Of a DNA stretch of 8,918 bases, positions 1 through 4,709 are shown piece by piece. The notes beneath the pieces were generated by a model that saw only the letters and a program-made list of their open reading frames with translations, was not told the DNA's origin and did not search any database. The number at the start of each line of letters is the position of its first letter. The first letter of the stretch is position 1. The position numbers and the translations under genes are program-made. The DNA is from Candidatus Zhuqueibacterota bacterium (GTDB lineage Bacteria; BS750m-G25): assembly GCA_016783505.1 (NCBI GenBank), contig JADHWK010000077.1:1-8918 (forward strand). Direction: 5' to 3'.

Positions 1-240
1 CTTCTCAATTCGCAATAGTGGAAGTAGAAACTCACGCCAATCATCAATAGAACCGTTCACCCCGTTTATCTCAAGCCCTTCGGGATCGTAATATATTTCC
101 AACTTCTCTTCACAACACCCACATTTCAAAAGATATCGCGGCATTTTCCTTCCCGAACCCTTTCTGTGGTAAACCCTGATCTGAGGATAACCATCTGGTC
201 TTGTGTAATAAAAGCGATTGGATCTCTTCAATATATTCAT
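1..240 (-). CDS. conserved Cys-rich hypothetical protein, C-terminus cut by window edge
   Basis: An uninterrupted frame of 80 codons starts at ATG 240-238 and runs off the left edge, so the protein is partial at its C-terminus. The N-terminal third is basic and aromatic (RSNRFYYTRPDGYPQIRVYHRK). A C-x-C-C cluster follows (residues 40, 42, 43), then an acidic stretch with LEIYYDPEGLEING and WREFLLPLL. The cysteines suggest a metal site, but one half of a possible zinc ribbon would be unusual on its own and the rest is missing. No ribosome site is clear; a GGGG lies about 10 bases upstream. It sits immediately downstream of attC 280-413, so it is the sixth cassette gene. I do not recognise a function. 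The smooth codon flow and typical cassette position support it being real. Confidence 0.65.
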   Translation of the reverse strand, partial: MNILKRSNRFYYTRPDGYPQIRVYHRKGSGRKMPRYLLKCGCCEEKLEIYYDPEGLEINGVNGSIDDWREFLLPLLRIEK

Positions 241-279
241 TTAAAAAACCCCATTAATAAAATACAATGTTACCCCTCA

Positions 280-413
280 TCCTAACGAGTGAACTCACCT
301 GTGTGAGACTTTTGACCACCTTAGGTCTTAAATACCAAATCACCTTTCCCCAACCCTCAAAACTTTGAAATCACACTGAACGCTTTTCAAGTCCGGTGCA
401 GCGGGGGTTAGAA
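280..413 (-). other. attC site of the HEPN cassette (long, weak stem)
   Basis: Read on the minus strand, R'' is TTCTAAC (413-407) and R' is GTTAGGA (286-280). L-box pairing is weak: CACC at 296-299 against GGTG at 395-398, set 8-9 bases inside each core. A small extra hairpin (CTCAC 294-298 with GTGAG 303-307) lies in the R' half. R'' is the exact complement of the GTTAGAA that opens the HEPN cassette at 1276-1270, as expected when one cassette owns both. The weak stem makes it less certain than the other sites. Confidence 0.6.
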
Positions 414-434
414 TGCGCCATTTTATGACCAAAT

Positions 435-1226
435 TTAGGTAACCCCATACCTAACTTTAATTTCCTTCATTTCTTCTAATAGTATAGCAAAAGTGCGTCT
501 TTTAAAAATTTTGTCATTTTCATCCATCCCTACGATAGATGGTGTAAAAACTGTTAAAACTGGTACCCTATTTAGAGATTTATCCAATTTCCTCATTTCT
601 TCCAAAGCTTTATTTGCCCTTTCTTGGTTATAGAAATATATGTTTTTTAGTTCAGTTTTAAAGTCATTTCTTAGAACAATTATTACATCAAAAATTGTAT
701 CAACTACCTTTGAAGCAAAATTTTTGACTTCATCACTCTTTGGGATATATCCTTGATGTATAACTTTATTTCTGAATTCAATTATTTTAGTGTCCGGTGT
801 ATATTGTATTCCTGTCTCAGAAAGATAGTACATACAGAAAGCACCCAACTGTCTTTCAGACTGTTTTTTCAAATACTTCCAAGCTTTATCAATTTTCTCA
901 AGTTGTATACCTTTCTTATTTAATGCTGCGAAGATGAATAATTCATACAGTCTCTCTAAAGAACCCGCTATGCTTAAAACCGACTCAGAATGAAACCCTG
1001 CAAGGAATGCTAGAATACCTGATTCTAAAAGTATATCAAACCGATGTTTACTAAGGTATCCAATGGAAAGATGTCCACTATCACAGTGAAAAGAAGCAAA
1101 AAAATTGTCATCAATTTCAGCTATTACTTCTTGAACTAAATCAGATGAATATTTTCCAGTTTTTGGGATTAGACCTTCTTTTATCTTTTCATTGTAACAT
1201 ACTGGACAGGTTACCATAATTCTCAT
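435..1226 (-). CDS. zinc-knuckle plus HEPN-domain protein (candidate RNase/toxin or defence protein)
   Basis: The protein is about 263 residues. Numbering here is from the in-frame upstream TTG at 1238. The N-terminus holds CPVC (11-14) and HCDSGH (51-56), a likely zinc-binding knuckle. The rest is helical and contains an R-x4-H motif, FRNKVIHQGYIP at 155-166, followed by an amphipathic helix. This R-x4-6-H pattern with the trailing Q/K-G-Y-I-P turn is characteristic of HEPN domains, many of which are ribonucleases in toxin-antitoxin, CRISPR and abortive-infection systems. An earlier helix (SLERLYELFIFAAL) fits the first HEPN helix. No antitoxin or nucleotidyltransferase partner is adjacent. 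An extended -10 at 1250-1242 puts transcription start near 1235, which excludes the TTG. ATG 1226 or ATG 1217 is therefore the start; 1217 has a weak GAG upstream. The HEPN call is a motif inference; RNase activity and target are unknown. Confidence 0.75.
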   Translation of the reverse strand: MRIMVTCPVCYNEKIKEGLIPKTGKYSSDLVQEVIAEIDDNFFASFHCDSGHLSIGYLSKHRFDILLESGILAFLAGFHSESVLSIAGSLERLYELFIFAALNKKGIQLEKIDKAWKYLKKQSERQLGAFCMYYLSETGIQYTPDTKIIEFRNKVIHQGYIPKSDEVKNFASKVVDTIFDVIIVLRNDFKTELKNIYFYNQERANKALEEMRKLDKSLNRVPVLTVFTPSIVGMDENDKIFKRRTFAILLEEMKEIKVRYGVT

Positions 1227-1241
1227 ATTTAAGGTCAATAA

Positions 1242-1250
1242 ATTATATCA
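1242..1250 (-). promoter_or_regulatory. extended -10 promoter of the HEPN cassette gene
   Basis: The minus strand reads TGATATAAT, a perfect TGn-TATAAT extended -10 element. The region 17 bases upstream has no good -35 hexamer, which extended -10 promoters can tolerate. The predicted transcription start near 1235 leaves a leader of only about 9-18 bases before ATG 1226 or 1217. The element lies inside the cassette, just after the recombination core, so this cassette would carry its own promoter. Confidence 0.5.
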
Positions 1251-1269
1251 GTTATAATTTTCTGGCATA

Positions 1270-1338
1270 TTCTAACGTCTGAGCTCAGCCGCCCTTAGGG
1301 AGCGCAGCGGAGTAAGGGTCGGCTGCAGAGAGTTATTA
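1270..1338 (-). other. attC site of the 165-aa protein cassette
   Basis: On the minus strand, R'' is TAATAAC (1338-1332), overlapping the stop codon of the upstream gene, and R' is GTTAGAA (1276-1270). The stem is strong: CAGCCGCCCTTA (1286-1297) pairs with TAAGGGTCGGCTG (1313-1325). All bases pair except one extrahelical base at 1319. A 15-base GC-rich loop separates the arms. A single-base bulge in an otherwise paired arm is the strand-choice signature of attC sites. Confidence 0.85.
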
Positions 1339-1833
1339 GGCTTTATTATTCCATAGTTCCCATTCCCACTTAGCAATTGACTTCTTTCCTTTATGGCTAC
1401 GAATTTTAGTTATTACGTCTTTGTATTCCTTTATTGTTTTTAAATCAGTCCACTTACGAGTATCTTTAATTTCTTTTAACACGATTCGGTCAATAGGACA
1501 ATGTTTTGGCTTTTTTGCTTCATCTAAGCACCAAAGAAATTTAATGTATACATTTAATAGTTTTTGTGCAGTTCCAATTCTTAACTGGCCACCTTTTAAT
1601 TTTTCTCTGTGCGTGTTAGATATTGTTTGTGACAATTGTTGTATCTTATTTATGTGACTACTTTCAGAAACAGAATTAGTATAATTCTTTGCGATTTTCT
1701 TTAATTCTTCTTTGATGCTCTTTTTTAGTTCGGTTCGGTCTTTTTTGCTTAGATCTTCCGCGTAAACTTTTCCCCTTTGGAACGCTGCTTGGATTGTTCT
1801 TCCTATTATGATTTTTTCAATAAATTCATTCAT
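1336..1833 (-). CDS. conserved basic hypothetical protein (integron cassette)
   Basis: A 165-residue protein starting at ATG 1833. The first 80 residues are lysine-rich and predicted helical (KKDRTELKKSIKEELKKIAK at about 30-49). The centre carries the most distinctive stretch: GTAQKLLNVYIKFLWC at 87-102, then HCPIDRIVL at 111-119 and KWTDL at 127-131. Two cysteines and a histidine (102, 111-112) sit close together but do not form a standard zinc motif. There is no signal peptide or membrane segment. I recall similar cassette-borne hypothetical proteins with this central block but cannot name a function; nucleic-acid binding is a guess from the charge. The stop codon lies inside the R'' core of its attC. 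The ribosome site is weak, and AGGTATAAAAATT precedes the ATG. The reading frame is clearly real from length and position. Confidence 0.75.
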   Translation of the reverse strand: MNEFIEKIIIGRTIQAAFQRGKVYAEDLSKKDRTELKKSIKEELKKIAKNYTNSVSESSHINKIQQLSQTISNTHREKLKGGQLRIGTAQKLLNVYIKFLWCLDEAKKPKHCPIDRIVLKEIKDTRKWTDLKTIKEYKDVITKIRSHKGKKSIAKWEWELWNNKA

Positions 1834-1855
1834 AATTTTTATACCTAATGGATTA

Positions 1856-1911
1856 GTTCAACTGTCCGCCGGCTGCCAGGTCAGATGCAGCGGCGGGCTG
1901 GATTTTGCTAA
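1856..1911 (-). other. attC-like site of the HNH cassette (degenerate R'')
   Basis: On the minus strand R' is GTTGAAC (1862-1856), a perfect GTTRRRY. The stem pairs CCGCCGGCTGC (1866-1876) with GCAGCGGCGG (1887-1896), with one extra base at the G/C step. The expected R'' (RYYYAAC) is not present after the HNH stop codon; the place is filled by TTAGCAAAAT. Outer ATTAG/CTAAT pairing remains. The site is either divergent or damaged on one side. Confidence 0.6.
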
Positions 1912-2280
1912 TTAACTCCCTGTTTTATCCTTTCGTACATTTCCATTCCAGAATTCATGATAGCTATTTCTGGTTTTCATAACATATGGCTTCCGTTGGG
2001 CAACTAATTCCTCAAGAGTCATACCATCGAATTTGAGGCCTCTCTCCTCTGTTTTAACAAAATATTGATTATCTGCAACATTACAGAACATACAAGCAGT
2101 AACAATATAATCCGGATCGTCTCGTTTGGGATGCCCTTTTGGCAAAAGATGATCCCATGAAAGACTCAACCATGATGAGAATGATTCTGATCCATCTAGT
2201 CCGCAATAGATACATTTAAAGCCATCGCGTTTATGAATATAATAAGCATAACCACGTAATGCATCGTTAAACTTGGCCAT
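1912..2280 (-). CDS. HNH endonuclease (integron cassette)
   Basis: A 122-residue protein with a compact HNH nuclease layout. CIYC (23-26) forms the first zinc pair. WDHLLPKGHP (42-51) holds the catalytic D-H. CMFCN (63-67), followed by ADNQ, forms the second zinc pair and the Asn end. Such proteins cut DNA, usually nicking or making double-strand breaks with a divalent metal. The length is typical of stand-alone HNH proteins, and no methylase or specificity subunit lies next to it. The start is set by a good ribosome site, AGGAG, seven bases before ATG 2280. Neighbouring cassettes are functionally unrelated, so a role in phage defence or DNA processing is inference. The family call is strong; the target is unknown. 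Confidence 0.88.
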   Translation of the reverse strand: MAKFNDALRGYAYYIHKRDGFKCIYCGLDGSESFSSWLSLSWDHLLPKGHPKRDDPDYIVTACMFCNVADNQYFVKTEERGLKFDGMTLEELVAQRKPYVMKTRNSYHEFWNGNVRKDKTGS

Positions 2281-2308
2281 ATCTCATCTCCTACTTTATT
2301 AAACATAA

Positions 2309-2369
2309 ATCTAACGATTTGCATAACCGGCGCGGCGAAGCCGAGTCCGAGTTGATGCCCTGGTTAGGT
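2309..2369 (-). other. attC site of the zinc-ribbon cassette (canonical)
   Basis: The cores match consensus exactly: R'' ACCTAAC (2369-2363) and R' GTTAGAT (2315-2309) on the minus strand. GCATCAACTCGG in the R'' half pairs with CCGGTTATGC in the R' half when two bases (C and T) are left extrahelical. The centre is a GC-rich hairpin with a TTCG turn. At 61 bp it has the classic short attC length and is the clearest site in the window. Confidence 0.92.
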
Positions 2370-2791
2370 CACCTCATTTCTAACCATGATTTTCCTGACC
2401 ACTTTAATTGTGCACCACAATTATTTGTACATGATGCTATTGTGGGGTTTTCTTGATTGTTGACTATAAAACCTAAATTACACCAATGACATTTTCTATA
2501 AATGGAAGGGATATAATCTGGGTTTTCTTTTAGTAGATTAAAACCTACTGGATGAGATGTTTCTGTGTCTTTAGTAATCCTTTGTATATTTTCGATCATA
2601 AATTTCTTCGATTCTTTAGATAAATTACCAGGTAACTTGACTATTAAATTATTAATTCTCCTAAGTTGCTCTAACAGCATATTAATAGAGTCCTTTTGGT
2701 CGTTTAGAGAACGATGATAATAATATTTAGTAATAGCCCAACCAGCTATACTACCGACAATTAAAGTAAGCAATGTAAGCATTATTTCCAT
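2369..2791 (-). CDS. membrane-anchored zinc-ribbon hypothetical protein (integron cassette)
   Basis: About 140 residues from ATG 2791, or 145 from an in-frame TTG at 2806 (numbering here is from the TTG). The N-terminus is one hydrophobic helix (about 8-28, TLLTLIVGSIAGWAI) followed by KYYYHR, so the bulk should face the cytoplasm. A leucine-rich, probably coiled segment covers about 35-60. The C-terminal 45 residues carry CHWC (106-109) and CTNNC (126-130), a four-cysteine zinc-ribbon arrangement. No enzyme domain is visible. A TATAAT at 2824-2819 would start transcription near 2812, which favours ATG 2791, though a GGGA lies before the TTG. The stop codon overlaps the attC core. Function unknown; membrane-tethered sensing or binding is only a guess from the architecture. 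Confidence 0.75.
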   Translation of the reverse strand: MEIMLTLLTLIVGSIAGWAITKYYYHRSLNDQKDSINMLLEQLRRINNLIVKLPGNLSKESKKFMIENIQRITKDTETSHPVGFNLLKENPDYIPSIYRKCHWCNLGFIVNNQENPTIASCTNNCGAQLKWSGKSWLEMR

Positions 2792-2824
2792 AAAGATGAT
2801 GTTCAAATAATCCCGTTAATTATA

Positions 2825-2957
2825 GCCTAACGGCCATATTTGAGCAGCCGCCAGAATTATACAAATTACTCCTGTTAGTTCGCCAAACTTTTATAAGACC
2901 ACAAAATTCAAATATTTTACTAACTTGAGGCGGTCTGTCTCGAAATAATTGTTATAC
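2825..2957 (-). other. attC site of the lipoprotein cassette (long form)
   Basis: On the minus strand R'' is GTATAAC (2957-2951) and R' is GTTAGGC (2831-2825). The arms GAGCAGCCGCC (2842-2852) and GGCGGTCTGTCTC (2929-2941) pair perfectly if two bases, at 2934 and 2938, are extrahelical. The loop between them is about 75 bp and AT-rich. R'' complements GTTATAC at 3517-3511, the opening core of the lipoprotein cassette. Extrahelical bases, core complementarity and spacing all fit attC. Confidence 0.88.
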
Positions 2958-3013
2958 GCAACTTCTTGGATGCCTCGCGGTATATCTGCCATTACTTCTG
3001 CTTACTCCATAGC

Positions 3014-3487
3014 TCAATTGTTTGTATTAAAAATATGGTGAGTTACTTTCCAAGAACCCGCCTCTTTGCGAAGGATGTCTATGTACTTCCGATCCAACTT
3101 AATAGACTCACCTCCACTTTTTGGCATAATGGTCGCTATACCGCTGTACCTGTGGAAGGCCCAATCACCCAAAACTTGGATTTCATTCGACTGCCATGGG
3201 TTAAACTGGAATTTGTAGTTCTCAAAAAAGTCGGTTATGAAAGACTGGATCTTAGCCGTGCCCACAACCGCTGGTTGGCCAGAGTACATCATTACGGCTT
3301 CTTCTGATAAATGGTTCATATAACCTTCTACATCCCCTGACTCAGCTACCACGATAAGACCTATGAATACTGCCATTACGGCCTCTCGCTCGGCCTCTAC
3401 ATCGATAGAGCTTTTCTTAGAGACCTGACCACAGGCCATAATGATTATGAGGACCAACATCAAGCCCAACTGACTGGAAGCTTTCAT
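3014..3487 (-). CDS. SnoaL/NTF2-like (DUF4440-type) lipoprotein, first cassette gene
   Basis: A 157-residue protein from ATG 3487. The upstream in-frame ATG at 3502 overlaps the GGAGG ribosome site that serves 3487, so the shorter start is preferred. The N-terminus is a lipoprotein signal: a hydrophobic run ending I-M-A-C with the lipid-bearing Cys at residue 19. The mature part looks like the NTF2/SnoaL fold: an N-terminal helix (AEREAVMAVFIGLIVVAESG), then Y-M-N-H-L-S-E-E-A, a strand-rich middle (WAFHRYSGIATI) and a C-terminal WKVTHHIFNT. This ending resembles the usual 'W+I.H.H.S' of DUF4440 proteins. It would sit in the inner or outer membrane facing the periplasm. Many relatives are non-enzymatic binding proteins or steroid isomerase-like; none can be chosen here. 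It is flanked by inverted GTTATACGCAA cores that mark cassette ends. Confidence 0.8.
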   Translation of the reverse strand: MKASSQLGLMLVLIIIMACGQVSKKSSIDVEAEREAVMAVFIGLIVVAESGDVEGYMNHLSEEAVMMYSGQPAVVGTAKIQSFITDFFENYKFQFNPWQSNEIQVLGDWAFHRYSGIATIMPKSGGESIKLDRKYIDILRKEAGSWKVTHHIFNTNN

Positions 3488-3510
3488 TGGATTTTCCTCC
3501 ATTTTATTGC

Positions 3511-3566
3511 GTATAACATGGTTTTATACCGCACCATGTTATGACACCACTCACTGCGGTATAACA
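3511..3566. repeat. nested (A-B-A'-B') inverted repeats at the array entry point
   Basis: Two perfect 10-bp inverted repeats interlock. ATAACATGGT (3513-3522) pairs with ACCATGTTAT (3533-3542), and TTATACCGCA (3524-3533) pairs with TGCGGTATAA (3555-3564). Because the arms alternate, only one hairpin or a pseudoknot can form. GTATAACA occurs twice (3511-3518, 3559-3566). On the minus strand both copies read GTTATAC, the cassette entry core, and the 3517 copy is the left-hand crossover point. At under 60 bp with no extrahelical base it is not a normal attC. It may be an attI-like, minimal attC-like or operator element. Confidence 0.6.
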
Positions 3567-3677
3567 CTGCTCCTTACTGATGAACTTCTATTGAAAAAGC
3601 TTTTCTCGTCTCCGCCTAAAATCTCCGGCATTTGCAGGACAATATACTTGGATAATTTTTTGGATTGTTACATTCAC

Positions 3678-3706
3678 AAAATAAAAATATCCAATGTAAA
3701 TGTCAA
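3678..3706 (-). promoter_or_regulatory. sigma70-like promoter reading into the cassette array
   Basis: On the minus strand TTGACA (3706-3701) is a perfect -35. A 17-bp spacer leads to TATTTT (3683-3678), a four-of-six -10. A 7-bp inverted repeat, TTACATT (3668-3674) and AATGTAA (3693-3699), brackets the -10 and could be an operator. Transcription would start near 3671 and cross the nested repeats before the lipoprotein gene. The position, between the ECF terminator and first cassette, is that of a cassette promoter, though no integrase is linked to it. Confidence 0.5.
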
Positions 3707-3723
3707 GAGAAAAATAAAAATGT

Positions 3724-3741
3724 ATGATAATATTTTATCAT
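3724..3741 (-). terminator. AT-rich hairpin plus T-runs after the second ECF ATPase gene
   Basis: ATGATAA (3724-3730) and TTATCAT (3735-3741) form a 7-bp stem with a 4-base loop, 27 bases past the stop codon of the ATPase gene. On the minus strand it is followed by ACATTTTTATTTTTC. The stem has only one G-C pair, so strength is doubtful, but position and T-tracts fit an intrinsic terminator. Confidence 0.4.
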
Positions 3742-3767
3742 TCCTCAACATCTTAACCCCGCCGCCA

Positions 3768-4475
3768 TCAGTTTATCCCCCTCATAAAGTTGGGAGAACC
3801 ATCAAAAGAAATATGACCATTCTTTATCACAATCACCCTTTGGGCTAAACGGGCCACCATTTCCAGATCTTGTGATATCAACAGAATGGTCCTTTGATCG
3901 GTATGATATTTTCTCAAAATCCCCTCGATTTTCTTCGTCCCCCCCCAATCCAGTCCCACCGTTGGTTCATCCAGGATCAAAAGTTCAGGTTCCATCACCA
4001 GAATACTGGCCAGGGCCACCCGGCGCTGTTCCCCGTAGCTTAGGGTGAAACAGGACCGCCGGACAAAGGAAACAAAGTCCAGTCCCACCATTTCCAGAGC
4101 GCGACGGATTTTTAAGTCCAGTTCACGATCATTCAAGCCGAAGTTCCGGGGTCCGAAGGCCACCTCGTCGTAAACGGAACCGGCGAAGAACTGGCTCTCC
4201 GGGAACTGGAAAGCAAGACCGATCCGGCGGCGAACATCCAAGATGTCCGCTTCCTTCCCGGCAATATTGATCCCATCCACCTTAACCACACCTTTCTGGG
4301 GTGTTAAAAGCCCGTTGAAGAGTTTCACCAGGGTGGTTTTCCCCGCCCCGCTGCGGCCCACCAGCCCCACGAATTGTCCCCCCTCAATGGTCAGGCTGAT
4401 CCCGTTCAGCACCGGATGCTCCCCTCCCCCAAAATCCGTATAAGCGAAATGAACGTCCTTAAGTTCTACTTTCAT
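3768..4475 (-). CDS. ecfA2: ECF transporter ATPase (EcfA/CbiO family), second of a pair
   Basis: A 235-residue ABC ATPase that would power an energy-coupling-factor importer for a vitamin or metal (the S component, not seen, would set the substrate). In order: Walker A GRSGAGKTT (40-48), Q-loop Gln90 in FQFPESQ, signature LSYGEQ (145-150), Walker B ELLILDEPT (164-172) and D-loop GLD (174-176). FQFPESQ and the overall length are typical of EcfA/CbiO rather than LptB-type ATPases. The switch loop reads LLISQDLEM, with Gln202 where a His is usual; the codon is CAA, checked in the bases. The signature Gly is Tyr (LSYGE). It follows its sister gene after a 234-bp gap, and an EcfT gene, usual in the next position, is replaced by the cassette array. 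The symbol reflects gene order only. Confidence 0.85.
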   Translation of the reverse strand: MKVELKDVHFAYTDFGGGEHPVLNGISLTIEGGQFVGLVGRSGAGKTTLVKLFNGLLTPQKGVVKVDGINIAGKEADILDVRRRIGLAFQFPESQFFAGSVYDEVAFGPRNFGLNDRELDLKIRRALEMVGLDFVSFVRRSCFTLSYGEQRRVALASILVMEPELLILDEPTVGLDWGGTKKIEGILRKYHTDQRTILLISQDLEMVARLAQRVIVIKNGHISFDGSPNFMRGIN

Positions 4476-4709
4476 CTTACTGATTCTCTATAATAAACCC
4501 CAGGACAAAAGGGGAGCTAATCCTCCTGTTTCTCTATATTAATTAAAACCGGTTGAGTTTAACCCAAAATTCACTAGGGCGAAGGTGTCTCACCGAAGCC
4601 CCAAACTTTTATAACTCCACCGGCCTTCGGGCAAGAATGGCCTTCAAATGTTGAACATTTCCAATATTCGTTATCACATTTCACACTTCGCACTTCACAT
4701 TTCGCACTT
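4476..4709. other. intergenic spacer between the two ECF ATPase genes
   Basis: Unusually long for an ATPase pair. It holds the heptamer array at its right end, a 15-base palindromic repeat AAATGTT-G-AACATTT (4646-4660), and a short GCC-TTCG-GGC hairpin near 4623. An AGGAGGA on the minus strand near 4521 is not followed by a start codon at normal spacing. CCAAACTTTTATAA (4601-4614) recurs exactly at 2883-2896 inside an attC loop, perhaps by chance. I see no gene. Confidence 0.5.
4675..4709. repeat. five-copy heptamer tandem repeat
   Basis: Exactly five 7-bp units: CACATTT, CACACTT, CGCACTT, CACATTT, CGCACTT (consensus C-R-C-A-Y-T-T). They end at the base before the stop codon of the upstream ATPase gene. 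On the minus strand the units read as AAGTGCG and AAATGTG variants, so the array starts right after translation ends. Confidence 0.8.

Larger units (their letters stand above)
1..3516 (-). mobile_element. integron gene-cassette array without visible integrase (CALIN-like), at least 6 cassettes
   Basis: Six short minus-strand genes are separated by non-coding sites of about 60-130 bp. The sites have the attC plan: an R'' core ending in AAC, an imperfect stem and an R' core starting with GTT. The best two are 2309-2369 (cores ACCTAAC and GTTAGAT) and 2825-2957. The genes are unrelated in content and share orientation. They are visibly more AT-rich than the LPS and transporter genes to the right. 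Two genes abut or overlap the R'' of their own attC with their stop codon, as cassette genes often do. No tyrosine recombinase reading frame is present, so mobility would depend on an integrase supplied elsewhere. The array continues past the left edge. The call is firm; whether a complete integron lies outside the window is unknown. Confidence 0.85.

Noticed and set aside
435-2806. HEPN, HNH and zinc-ribbon genes as one co-functioning defence operon
   Set aside because: Each is bounded by its own attC and has its own start signals, so shared function is not supported by the layout.
2966-3307. 113-codon open frame on the + strand
   Set aside because: Antisense shadow of the SnoaL-like lipoprotein gene, which has a lipobox, ribosome site and cassette boundaries.
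3507-3848. 113-codon open frame on the + strand
   Set aside because: It covers the nested repeats, the promoter and the end of the ATPase gene antisense, has no ribosome site and unnatural composition.
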